A stretch of DNA of 10,785 nucleotides, taken from the NCBI GenBank assembly GCA_025928415.1, contig JAICJK010000044.1, positions 1-10,785 on the forward strand, in the 5' to 3' direction. The notes under the pieces are model-generated. The model saw only the letters and a program-made list of their open reading frames with translations, ran no database searches and was not told the origin of the DNA. Every line of letters begins with the position of its first letter. The first letter of the stretch is position 1. A program made the translations under genes and the position numbers. Shown here in pieces: positions 1 through 6,752 of the stretch. The DNA is from Solirubrobacteraceae bacterium (lineage in GTDB: Bacteria; Actinomycetota; Thermoleophilia; Solirubrobacterales; Solirubrobacteraceae).

Positions 1-774
1 GAGATCCGAGCAGGCGATCCGGCGCGGCAGCTCGGCGAGCGGCTCGGCGCGGGCCTCCAGCCGGTCGGCGAGCTCGCGCGCGGGCCCCGCGCCGCGGTTG
101 ACGACGACGAGCTCCCGCGGCCGCTGGGCGGCCAGGGCGACGCCGGCCTTGGCCGCCATGTGCCCGGCGCCGACGATCGCCACCCGCCGCTGCCCGAGGT
201 CGCCGAGCGCCTCGCGCGCCACGCCGGCGACGAGCGAGGTGATCGACACGGCGCCCCGGCCGATGTCGGTCAGGCGCCGGACCCGCTTGCCGCAGACCAG
301 CGCCGCGCGGACGGCCGCGCCCAGGGACGGGCCCGCGGTGCCCGCCGCGAGGGCCTCGGCCAGCGCCGCGCGGATCTGGCCCTGGATCTCCGGCTCGCCG
401 ACGTTCATCGACTCCAGGCTCGACGCCACGCGGAACAGGTGCCGGACCGCCACCTCGCCCCGCAGCTCGTACGTGCAGCCGCGCAGCACGGCCCCGGGCA
501 GCCGCGTGTGCCGCGCGAGCGCGCGCGCGAGCGCCGCCGGCCCGGCTTCGCCGTCCCCCGCCCCGCCGGCGGCGTAGACCTCGACGCGGTTGCAGGTCGA
601 CACGACCATCGCCTCGGCGACGCAGCCGCGCCCGACCAGGTCGGCCGCCAGGGCGGCCCGGGCGGAGTGGCCGAGTGCCGCCAGGGCCCGGACGCCGACG
701 TCCGCCGTGCGGTGCGAGATGCCCACGACGAGCAGCTCCCGGGGCGGGGGCGGCATCTCGAAGGCCAGGCTCAC
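1..774 (-). CDS. hemA: Glutamyl-tRNA reductase (partial, C-terminal part off the left edge)
   Basis: This enzyme reduces glutamyl-tRNA(Glu) with NADPH to glutamate-1-semialdehyde, the first committed step of C5-pathway tetrapyrrole (heme) synthesis in the cytoplasm. The 258 residues present cover the catalytic domain and the start of the NADPH domain. Visible motifs are GISHRTA (residues 17-23), STCNR with the catalytic thioester Cys60, ESMNVGEPEIQGQ, GKRVR, and a Rossmann glycine motif in VAIVGAGHMA. The GTG start at 774 is chosen because it overlaps the ccmD stop as GTGA and has AGGA at 783-780, 5 nt upstream. An in-frame ATG at 756 is a weaker alternative. It is the last visible gene of the cytochrome/ccmC/ccmD operon, so precursor supply is probably co-transcribed with heme handling. 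The identity is very secure; only the dimerisation domain is missing, because of the window edge. Confidence 0.95.
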   Translation of the reverse strand, partial: MSLAFEMPPPPRELLVVGISHRTADVGVRALAALGHSARAALAADLVGRGCVAEAMVVSTCNRVEVYAAGGAGDGEAGPAALARALARHTRLPGAVLRGCTYELRGEVAVRHLFRVASSLESMNVGEPEIQGQIRAALAEALAAGTAGPSLGAAVRAALVCGKRVRRLTDIGRGAVSITSLVAGVAREALGDLGQRRVAIVGAGHMAAKAGVALAAQRPRELVVVNRGAGPARELADRLEARAEPLAELPRRIACSDL

Positions 775-938
775 GGCCGTCCTGCCGCCCCGTGGCCGGC
801 GTCCCGGCCGTCGAGGCGGCGCTCCAGGCGGGTGATCTTCGACGCCACGATCGCGACGTAGGCGACCACGAGGACGAGGAACACGACGTAGGCGGCGGCC
901 ACGTAGGGCCAGGCGGCGTGCAGTCCGAGCGCGGGCAT
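771..938 (-). CDS. ccmD: CcmD-like small membrane protein of cytochrome c maturation
   Basis: This 55-residue protein has one hydrophobic helix (about residues 11-33, containing PYVAAAYVVFLVLVVAYVAI), then a basic, charged tail (KITRLERRLDGRD). CcmD proteins are small single-helix partners of CcmC that help release holo-CcmE from the CcmABCD complex. The layout here, with an aromatic YV..AY segment entering the helix and a cytoplasmic arginine-rich heptad-like tail, is what that family looks like. The ATG lies 1 nt after the ccmC stop (TGA-G-ATG) and the stop overlaps hemA, so translational coupling on both sides is likely. The call rests on size, topology and position after ccmC, because the family has little sequence conservation. 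Confidence 0.82.
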   Translation of the reverse strand: MPALGLHAAWPYVAAAYVVFLVLVVAYVAIVASKITRLERRLDGRDAGHGAAGRP

Positions 939-939
939 C

Positions 940-1737
940 TCAGCGACCCCCCGCCACGAGGACGCCGGGCGCCGCCGCGCTCGGCGGCGCGGGCGCTGCC
1001 GCCGCCGGCGCCGCGAACGCCGCGCGCTCGCTCTCCATGGCCATCCGGCGGGCGCGCATGCGCACCCGCTTGGCGTCGAGCTCCAGGCGGCACAGGGTGA
1101 CGTGCAGCAGGCCGATCGCCCCGAGGCAGGCGACGAAGGCCAGGCGCATCGACCCGGGCATCGACCCGCCCGTGTCGGTCAGCACCCGCGGGTGGGTGAA
1201 GCTCTGCGCCATGCGGACGGCGACGAAGTTGACCGGCACGAACGCCGCCGCGACGATCGCGAAGACCGAGGCGTAGCGCGCCTGGCGCTCGGGGTCGACG
1301 ATCGCGAAGCGCAGCGGCTGGTAGCACGCGTAGAGCAGGAACACGATCAGGAAGGACACGAGCGTGGGCTCCTGCCAGACCCACCAGTGTCCCCACGAGG
1401 CCCGGGCCCAGATGGACCCGGTGCCCAGCGCCGCGACCGCGAACACCGTCGAGACGTGGATCGCCACGTACGACCGCACGTCCCACCGGCGGTCGCCGGT
1501 GCGCAGGTGCTGGGCGGCCAGCAGCCCGCCGGCCACGAACCCCACCAGCGTGGTGATCGCGAGGGGCACGTGCAGGTAGAAGATCTTCTGCACGAACCCC
1601 TGGTCGGCCTCGATCGGCGCCGAGAAGAACGCCAGGCCGTAGCCGGCGCCCAGCGCCGCGGCACTGAGCAGCGCGAGGCTGCGCAGGCCGCGGGTGGGCC
1701 TGGACTGCGCCGCGATCAGACGGCTCGCGACGCGCAT
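940..1737 (-). CDS. ccmC: Heme handling/export protein CcmC
   Basis: CcmC is a polytopic heme handling protein that presents heme at the outer face of the membrane and promotes its covalent attachment to CcmE. The 265-residue product has about six hydrophobic helices. It shows the family landmarks: IFYLHVP (His56, a probable heme ligand), the tryptophan-rich loop WGHWWVWQEPT (residues 115-125) and a second candidate heme histidine in SFTHPRV (His182). The usual aspartate after the last Trp of WWxWD is glutamine here (CAG codon, residue 122). The C-terminus ends in an unusual Ala/Pro-rich tail (about 240-265). The ATG overlaps the upstream cytochrome stop as TGATG; a GTG directly before it is an alternative start. 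A much longer same-frame ORF reaching back to 3120 is only the antisense-frame shadow of the cytochrome gene and should not be read as a fusion. Confidence 0.92.
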   Translation of the reverse strand: MRVASRLIAAQSRPTRGLRSLALLSAAALGAGYGLAFFSAPIEADQGFVQKIFYLHVPLAITTLVGFVAGGLLAAQHLRTGDRRWDVRSYVAIHVSTVFAVAALGTGSIWARASWGHWWVWQEPTLVSFLIVFLLYACYQPLRFAIVDPERQARYASVFAIVAAAFVPVNFVAVRMAQSFTHPRVLTDTGGSMPGSMRLAFVACLGAIGLLHVTLCRLELDAKRVRMRARRMAMESERAAFAAPAAAAPAPPSAAAPGVLVAGGR

Positions 1738-3104
1738 CACAGGCTCTTGAGGTACTGGACGAGGTCGTGCTGCTCGGCCGGGCTGAGCCCGAGGTTGAAG
1801 CAGCTGTCGTAGTGCGAGACGACCGCGCCGAGCGTCTTGAAGCGCCCGTCGTGGTAGTAGCCGCCCTTGGCGTGGGCGAACAGGCCCTTCAGCGGCGTCG
1901 TGCGGTACATGCCGTCCGGCGACCGATCGGCCTGGAAGGCGTCCGTGCAGATCTCCGACGGCTTGTGCATGTTGAACCCGGGCTCCGTGAAGCGCCCCGG
2001 CACGTGGCAGGTCGCGCACTTGCCCTTGTCGTCGAAGATCGCCTTGCCGCGAGCGGCCGCCGCGTGGTCGAAGCTGCCCTTCGGCGGCTTGGGGGCCAGC
2101 AGCGAGAGCTGGTAGGCCTGCAGCGCCGGCAGCTCGGCCGAGATCCGGTCGACCTTGCTGGTCGTGTGGCCGAGGTGGTTGCGGGCGGCGACGGGGAACT
2201 TCGTCGCGTCGTCCAGGCGGGCGTCGGTGAAGTTGCCCTGGCCGTGCATCTCGAGGTTGGCCACGAACGCGTTCCAGTACGGGATCGAGCCCCAGCCCGT
2301 GAACGTGTGCAGGTTGACCCCGGACAGGCCGAAGGCGGGCGGGATCAGCGTCGCCGCGGACTTGCCGTCGGGACGGAAGCCCTTGCCGTCGAGGAACAGC
2401 TCGGCGTCGAACTTGCCCGGCCCCCAGGCGCCGACGACCTTCTTGACGGTCCCGATGTCGGTGCCGAGCAGCTTGGCGACCGGCCCGAGGTTCGGCGAGA
2501 GGTTGAGGATCGCGCCGACGTTCAGGTCGCGGTTGGGCCAGCCGTCCAGCCGCTGCCCAATGCCGGGCGCGAAGGAGTTGTTGACCGTCGAGTGGCAGAT
2601 CGCGCAGGTCACGCCGATCGTCTGCAGCTTCCCGGAGCGGGCGAAGTGCCCCTTGATGCCGACGACGGCGTTGAGCTTGAGCAGGGCCAGCGTGGTCGCG
2701 GGGTCGTTCAGGTCGACCTTGCCCTTCTTGATCGCGGCGACCACCGGCTTCGGCAGGGCGCTCGCGTCGACCTTCAGGCCCACCGACAGCGCGGTCTTCG
2801 GGGAGACGCCCGGCCCGGTGCCACCGTTGTGCGATCCGGCGATGACCTTCTGGAGCTGGAGCACGCCGCTCCAGAACCCCTCGTCGCCGAACGTGTCGTT
2901 GCGGAACACGTCGCGCCCGTGGCGGACGAGCGCGGCGCCGTCGCGCGCCGACGCGGTGCCCGGCGGCTTCTTGGCGTGCGCCTTGGCATGGAGCGCCGGC
3001 TTGGACACCGCGCTGAAGCTGAACAGCGCCCCGCCCGCGATGAGCAGCGCCGCTGCGATGGCGATCCTGCGTGCCAGTCCTACCCCTCGGCCCCTCGGAA
3101 GCAT
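1737..3104 (-). CDS. Di-heme c-type cytochrome, cytochrome c peroxidase/MauG-like
   Basis: This is a 455-residue exported cytochrome. It begins with a basic N-terminus, a hydrophobic segment (about residues 12-33) and an Ala/Lys-rich stretch, consistent with a signal peptide or membrane anchor. Two covalent heme sites are visible, CAICH (167-171) and CATCH (363-367). The C-terminal segment MYRTTPLKGLFAHAKGGYYHD followed by TLGAVVSHYD is typical of the distal part of bacterial cytochrome c peroxidase and MauG-type proteins. These reduce peroxide or oxidise protein substrates outside the membrane. The exact reaction cannot be read from the sequence. Two further Cys residues (386, 435) may form a disulfide. 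The ATG at 3104 is preceded by GAGGAGAG with about 6 nt spacing. It is the first gene of the operon with ccmC, ccmD and hemA, and it is a natural client of the encoded maturation system. Confidence 0.85.
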   Translation of the reverse strand: MLPRGRGVGLARRIAIAAALLIAGGALFSFSAVSKPALHAKAHAKKPPGTASARDGAALVRHGRDVFRNDTFGDEGFWSGVLQLQKVIAGSHNGGTGPGVSPKTALSVGLKVDASALPKPVVAAIKKGKVDLNDPATTLALLKLNAVVGIKGHFARSGKLQTIGVTCAICHSTVNNSFAPGIGQRLDGWPNRDLNVGAILNLSPNLGPVAKLLGTDIGTVKKVVGAWGPGKFDAELFLDGKGFRPDGKSAATLIPPAFGLSGVNLHTFTGWGSIPYWNAFVANLEMHGQGNFTDARLDDATKFPVAARNHLGHTTSKVDRISAELPALQAYQLSLLAPKPPKGSFDHAAAARGKAIFDDKGKCATCHVPGRFTEPGFNMHKPSEICTDAFQADRSPDGMYRTTPLKGLFAHAKGGYYHDGRFKTLGAVVSHYDSCFNLGLSPAEQHDLVQYLKSL

Positions 3105-3150
3105 GCTGGTCTCTCCTCAATTACCAACAGAAACTTGTATTTGAATCGCG

Positions 3151-3179
3151 ATCCTGGCACTGTTGTCGCGCCCTGTCAA
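3151..3179 (-). promoter_or_regulatory. Sigma-70-type promoter for the cytochrome-ccmC-ccmD-hemA operon
   Basis: Reading the minus strand, a perfect -35 hexamer TTGACA (3179-3174) is followed by a 17-nt spacer and CAGGAT (3156-3151), which keeps the conserved A2, A5 and T6 of a -10 element. Transcription would start near 3144, giving a leader of about 40 nt to the ATG at 3104. The surrounding stretch (about 3115-3165) is clearly AT-richer than its neighbours. Its -35 lies only about 20 nt upstream of the ccmE start on the other strand, so the divergent genes share a very short control region. I see no equally good plus-strand promoter; TTGTAT (3135-3140) with CACTGT (3158-3163) is a weak possibility. 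Confidence 0.6.
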
Positions 3180-3198
3180 GGCGGTCCAGGAGGAGCGG

Positions 3199-3603
3199 AT
3201 GAACCCCGATCAGAAGCGGCTGATGCGCCTGGCGACGGCGCTCACGGCGGCCCTCGTGCTCGCCGGCGCGCTCGCCTACACGAGCTTCAGCGCGTCGAGC
3301 GAAGCCAAGACCCCCGGCGAGCTGCTGCGCTCCGCCAAGGCCGGGCAGAGCTACCAGCTCACGGGCAAGGTCCTGCCCGGCTACCAGCGGCGCGGCGACA
3401 CGCTGTCCTTCCGCGTCCGCGCGCGCTCCGGGCCGTCCGCCGCCGCGGTGCCCGTCGTCTACCGCGGCGAGGTCCCGGACCCGTTCCGCGCCGGGCGCGA
3501 GGTGATCGTCACCGTGCGCAAGCAGGGCGCGGTCTTCGCCGGCCAGCGCGACTCCCTGATCACCAAGTGCCCGTCGAAGTTCTCGGCGGGCGGGAAGAGC
3601 TGA
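3199..3603 (+). CDS. ccmE: Cytochrome c maturation heme chaperone CcmE (Cys-type, with CxxxF)
   Basis: CcmE is a membrane-anchored periplasmic-side OB-fold chaperone that binds heme covalently and passes it to CcmF/CcmH. The 134-residue protein has an N-terminal anchor (about residues 9-28), a compact beta domain and the family segment VVYRGEVPDPFRAGREVIV. The heme-attachment motif near the C-terminus reads TKCPSKF. The attachment residue is therefore Cys124, as in the archaeal and some bacterial CxxxY group rather than the HxxxY of E. coli, and the tyrosine position is Phe128 (TTC). The start at 3199 is chosen because AGGAGG (3188-3193) sits 5 nt upstream. An in-frame extension to 3163 overlaps the opposite promoter and lacks a comparable ribosome binding site. 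The stop is 1 nt before the ccmF start. Confidence 0.9.
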   Translation: MNPDQKRLMRLATALTAALVLAGALAYTSFSASSEAKTPGELLRSAKAGQSYQLTGKVLPGYQRRGDTLSFRVRARSGPSAAAVPVVYRGEVPDPFRAGREVIVTVRKQGAVFAGQRDSLITKCPSKFSAGGKS

Positions 3604-3604
3604 C

Positions 3605-5746
3605 GTGCTGACCATCGGGCGCGCGCTGATCGCGCTGGGCCTGGCCACGGCGCTGTGGGGCATCGCCGCCTCGATCGTCGGCGGCCGCCGCCGCGACCCC
3701 CGCTGGACGGCCTCCGGACGGCGGGCCGTGTACGTCCTCGCGGTGCTGCTGCTGGCGGCCTTCGTCCTGCTGGAGAGCGCGTTCCTGCGCTCGGACTTCT
3801 CCGTCGCGGTGGTCGCGCGCCACTCGAGCACGACCACGCCCGCGTTCTACCGCGCGACCGCGATCTGGTCCTCGCAGGAGGGGTCGCTGCTGCTCTGGGT
3901 GACCCTGATGGCGGTCTGGGCGAGCGCGGCGGTCCGCATCGCCACGCGCCGCCTGCCGGACGTCACGCCCTACGCGACGGCGATCCTGCTCGGCTTCGCG
4001 GGCTTCTTCCTGGCGCTGTCGGTCTTCTGGGCCAACCCGTTCCAGATGCTCGACCCGGCGCCCCCTGAGGGCGCGGGCCTCGAGCCGCTGCTGCGCCACC
4101 CGACGATGATGTTCCACCCGCCGCTGCTGTACTCGGGCTACACCCTGAGCATGGTGCCGTTCGCGTTCTCCGCCGCGGCCCTGCTGCGCCGGCGCGTCGA
4201 CGGCGAGTGGATCGCCACGATCCGCCGCTTCGCGCTCGCCGCCTGGCTGGTCCTGGGCGTGGGCATCCTGCTCGGCGCGCGCTGGTCGTGGACCGAGCTC
4301 GGCTGGGGCGGCTACTGGGCGTGGGACCCGGTGGAGAACGCGGCGCTGATGCCGTGGCTGACGGGGACGGCCTTCCTGCACTCGCTGATGCTCCAGCAGC
4401 GCCGCGGCGTGCTGAAGGCGTGGAACGTCTCGCTGGCGATGGCGACCGGCATCCTCGCGGTGCTCGGCACCTTCCTGGTCCGCTCCGGGCTGCTGAGCTC
4501 GATCCACGCCTTCGGCGCGTCGACGATGGGGCTGCCGTTCCTGTGCTTCATCGCGGTCCTGCTGGTGGGGTCGGTCTGGCTGGTGGGCAGCCGCTCCGCC
4601 GCGCTGGCCCCCGACCGGCGGATCGGGCCGTCGCTGTCGCGCGAGTCGATCTTCGTGCTCAACAACGTGCTGCTGCTCGGCGTCTGCGCGGTCGTGCTCT
4701 GGGGGACGTTCTTCCCGCTGGTCTCCGAGGCGCTGACGGGCACGAAGTCCACCGTCGGCCCGTCCTGGTTCGACCGCTACACCGGGCCGCTGGCGATCGG
4801 GATCGTCGGCCTGGTCGGGCTGGCGACGATGCTGGCCTGGGGCGCCACGAGCGCCGCGGCCCTCGCGCGCCGCGCGCGGGTGCCGGTCCTCGGGGCGCTC
4901 GGCGTCACGGCCGGCGCCGGGGTCCTGGGCGCGACGAGCAGCCCGTCGTCGCTGGCGCTGTTCGCATGCGCCGCGCTCGTCGTCGCCGCGACGGCCGGCG
5001 AGCTGACGCGGGCCGTGCGGGCGCGGCGGGCGGCGACCCACGACAACGTCGCGCGCGCGGTGAGCGGCGTCGTCTCCCGCAACCGGCGGCGCTACGGCGG
5101 CTACCTGGTCCACGTCGGCGTGGCGGTGACGCTCGTCGGCGTGGCCGGGTCCTCGGCCTTCCGCCACATCCGCGACGTCCGGCTGTCCCCCGGCCAGCAC
5201 GTGGCCATCGACGGCTACGACGTGAGCTACCGGCGCGCCACCGGCGAGCTGGCCAGCGAGAAGATCTCCCTCGGCGCGCTGCTGGACGTGCGCCGCGATG
5301 GGAAGCTGGTCCGCACGCTGCACCCGACGCGGGGCTACTACGCCGACCTCGGCGCGAGCGCCGGCCCGATCAGCCGCTTCTTCGACGGCGAGTCGACCAG
5401 CGAGGTCGGCCTCGACGCCGGCGTCAAGCGGGACCTGTGGACGGCGGTGCAACCGGACCTGTCGCCGTTCACCCGGCTGATGAACGACGCCGACCAGCGG
5501 TTCCTGACGGCGACGCCGAACGTCGACGCCCTCGTCGTCGCCGGCCTGGTGGCCCACTACGAGGCCTCGCCGCCGCCCGCGACCTTCCGGTTCATCGTCT
5601 CCCCGCTGGTCGAGTGGATCTGGTTCGGCGGCGCGATCTTCGTGAGCGGCGGGCTCATCGCCCTGTGGCCGCCGGGGCTGCTGCGGACCGCGGCCGCGAC
5701 CGTGCGCCTGCGGCGCAGGCCCTCCCTCCGCCCGGCAGCGTCATGA
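3605..5746 (+). CDS. ccmF: Cytochrome c heme lyase subunit CcmF
   Basis: CcmF is the large membrane subunit of the holocytochrome c synthase. It contains its own heme b and, with CcmH, joins heme from CcmE to apocytochrome CxxCH thiols. This 713-residue protein has many membrane helices, the periplasmic WWD-type motif ELGWGGYWAWDPVENA (231-246), and histidines in MMFHPPLLYSGY (171), AFLHS (259), SSIHAFG (301) and GGYLVHVGV (503). These correspond well in context to the four conserved CcmF histidines. A large soluble domain (about 517-665) lies between the last two helices, and the tail is basic. It is somewhat longer than E. coli CcmF. The GTG start at 3605 follows the ccmE stop by 1 nt, with GGAAGAG 5 nt upstream. 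The stop overlaps the next small ORF as ATGA. Confidence 0.95.
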   Translation: MLTIGRALIALGLATALWGIAASIVGGRRRDPRWTASGRRAVYVLAVLLLAAFVLLESAFLRSDFSVAVVARHSSTTTPAFYRATAIWSSQEGSLLLWVTLMAVWASAAVRIATRRLPDVTPYATAILLGFAGFFLALSVFWANPFQMLDPAPPEGAGLEPLLRHPTMMFHPPLLYSGYTLSMVPFAFSAAALLRRRVDGEWIATIRRFALAAWLVLGVGILLGARWSWTELGWGGYWAWDPVENAALMPWLTGTAFLHSLMLQQRRGVLKAWNVSLAMATGILAVLGTFLVRSGLLSSIHAFGASTMGLPFLCFIAVLLVGSVWLVGSRSAALAPDRRIGPSLSRESIFVLNNVLLLGVCAVVLWGTFFPLVSEALTGTKSTVGPSWFDRYTGPLAIGIVGLVGLATMLAWGATSAAALARRARVPVLGALGVTAGAGVLGATSSPSSLALFACAALVVAATAGELTRAVRARRAATHDNVARAVSGVVSRNRRRYGGYLVHVGVAVTLVGVAGSSAFRHIRDVRLSPGQHVAIDGYDVSYRRATGELASEKISLGALLDVRRDGKLVRTLHPTRGYYADLGASAGPISRFFDGESTSEVGLDAGVKRDLWTAVQPDLSPFTRLMNDADQRFLTATPNVDALVVAGLVAHYEASPPPATFRFIVSPLVEWIWFGGAIFVSGGLIALWPPGLLRTAAATVRLRRRPSLRPAAS

Positions 5747-5820
5747 CCGCCGTCGTCGTCGTCGCGCTGCTGGCGCTCGTGGTCAGGGTCCTGGCCGGCC
5801 CGTGGCGGGGTGAGGACTGA
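5743..5820 (+). CDS. 25-codon single-helix micro-ORF between ccmF and the thioredoxin gene
   Basis: This ORF reads MTAVVVVALLALVVRVLAGP then WRGED and stops. Its ATG overlaps the ccmF TGA as ATGA, and its own TGA overlaps the ATG of the next gene as TGATG. The peptide is almost entirely one hydrophobic stretch (about residues 3-18) with one internal Arg and a short polar C-terminus, so it could be a one-pass membrane peptide. I know no family to which it clearly belongs. By analogy with CcmD it might be a small partner of CcmF or CcmH. It could alternatively be a coupling leader that only carries ribosomes from ccmF to the next gene, or a chance ORF. The double stop-start overlap and clean helix favour real translation, but the ribosome binding site before it is poor. 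Confidence 0.55.
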   Translation: MTAVVVVALLALVVRVLAGPWRGED

Positions 5821-6362
5821 TGCGCGCCCGTGCCTCGGCCGTCGTCCTGGCCTGCCTCGCGCTCCCCGCCCTGCTCGGCTACGGCCTCGTGGCCGGCCAC
5901 CCGTCGCACAGCCTCGACGCGAGCGTCGACGCCGGACGGCGGCCGTCCGCCCCGGCGCTGCGCCTGCCCTCGCTCGACGCGGGGCGCCCGGTCGCGCTGA
6001 CCGGCCTGCGCGGGCGCGTCGTCGTCGTCAACTACTGGGCCTCGTGGTGCGGACCGTGCCGCGGCGAGGTGCCGCTGCTGGAGCGCTGGCAGCACCGCCT
6101 GACGGCGCTGGGCGGCACCGTGCTCGGGGTCGACGCGCTCGACGTGCGCTCCGACGCCCGCCGGTTCGTCGCGCGCTACGGGGTGACCTACCCGATCGTG
6201 CGCGACGAGAGCGGCGCGGTGGCCCGCAGCTACGGCGTGCGCGGCTACCCCGAGACCGTCGTGATCGACCGCAGCGGGCACGTGGCCGCGGTCCGGCGCG
6301 GCGTGGTCGACGAGGGGTTCTGGACGCAGAGCGTCGCCCCGGTCCTGCGGGAGCCGGCATGA
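5820..6362 (+). CDS. ccmG: Membrane-anchored thioredoxin-like protein, CcmG/DsbE/ResA type
   Basis: This is a 180-residue reductant of the extracytoplasmic side, which keeps apocytochrome CxxCH cysteines (and CcmH) reduced for heme attachment. It has a hydrophobic N-terminal anchor (about 5-25), then a thioredoxin fold. The redox motif NYWASWCGPC places the cysteines at residues 77 and 80, and the cis-proline is in RGYPETVVID (Pro144). An acidic residue sits in the RGEVP stretch after the active site, as in CcmG/ResA proteins. The ATG at 5820 overlaps the preceding small ORF and has GAGG at 5812-5815. The stop overlaps ccmH as ATGA. ResA and CcmG cannot be separated cleanly by sequence, but the position between ccmF and ccmH supports CcmG. 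Confidence 0.9.
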   Translation: MRARASAVVLACLALPALLGYGLVAGHPSHSLDASVDAGRRPSAPALRLPSLDAGRPVALTGLRGRVVVVNYWASWCGPCRGEVPLLERWQHRLTALGGTVLGVDALDVRSDARRFVARYGVTYPIVRDESGAVARSYGVRGYPETVVIDRSGHVAAVRRGVVDEGFWTQSVAPVLREPA

Positions 6363-6751
6363 GGGCCCGGGCGCTGTGCCTCGCCGTGCTCCTCGCGCTG
6401 ACGGTGGCCGCGCCCGCGGCCGCGGCCTGCGTGCCGCGCACGAGCGCCGCCGCGGTCGAGGACGACGTGATGTGCCTGGTCTGCGGCGTCCCCCTCGCGC
6501 TCGCGGTCGACTCGCCGCAGGCTCAGCGCGAACGTGCGCTGATCGCCCGCCTGGCCGCCCGCTGTGAGACCAAGCCGCAGATCGAGCGGGCGCTCGTCGC
6601 CGAGTACGGCCCGGAGGTGCTCGCGTCGCCGCAGGGCGGCGGCTGGCGCGTCACGGCCTGGCTGGTGCCGCTGGCGATCGTCGTGCTGCTGACCGCCGGC
6701 CTCGGCCTGGCGACCGGCGTGCTCCGGCGCTCGCCGGCCTCGCGCGCCTGA
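6359..6751 (+). CDS. ccmH: Cytochrome c maturation thiol protein CcmH (CcmH/CycL/NrfF family)
   Basis: CcmH is a membrane-anchored thiol protein that takes part in reducing apocytochrome CxxCH motifs and in the CcmF heme lyase. The 130-residue product has a cleavable-looking signal peptide (about 1-23, ending AAPAAAAC), a small helical domain, and a C-terminal membrane helix (about 100-121) with a short basic tail. The redox pair is in DDVMCLVCGVP (Cys39, Cys42), and the segment ALVAEYGPEVLASP matches the family's YGxxVLxxP signature. The Arg usually found before the first Cys (RCxxC) is Met, and the QN/QS residues usual after CxxC are GVP. Extra cysteines occur at 24 and 69. The start at 6359 has GGGAG (6349-6353) 5 nt upstream. 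It is the last visible ccm gene; no ccmI-like TPR gene follows. Confidence 0.88.
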   Translation: MRARALCLAVLLALTVAAPAAAACVPRTSAAAVEDDVMCLVCGVPLALAVDSPQAQRERALIARLAARCETKPQIERALVAEYGPEVLASPQGGGWRVTAWLVPLAIVVLLTAGLGLATGVLRRSPASRA

Positions 6752-6752
6752 C

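Noticed and set aside
940..3120. A 726-residue minus-strand open frame that looks like an N-terminal extension of CcmC
   Set aside because: The first two thirds have the Arg/Pro/Gly-rich composition of an out-of-frame shadow of the di-heme cytochrome gene, which carries CxxCH motifs and a signal peptide in the other frame. CcmC begins at 1737.
1767..3611. Long plus-strand open frames across the cytochrome gene and ccmE
   Set aside because: These are low-complexity antisense shadows caused by GC bias, with no recognisable domains. The plus-strand reading over ccmE is in the wrong frame.
3560..5557. A 665-residue minus-strand open frame opposite ccmF
   Set aside because: Its composition is dominated by Arg, Gln, Asp and Gly, typical of the antisense of a GC-rich membrane protein gene. 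ccmF on the other strand has all family motifs.
5751..5763. GTC triplet run as a microsatellite repeat
   Set aside because: It encodes the valine run of the membrane micro-ORF and is too short to be a distinct repeat.
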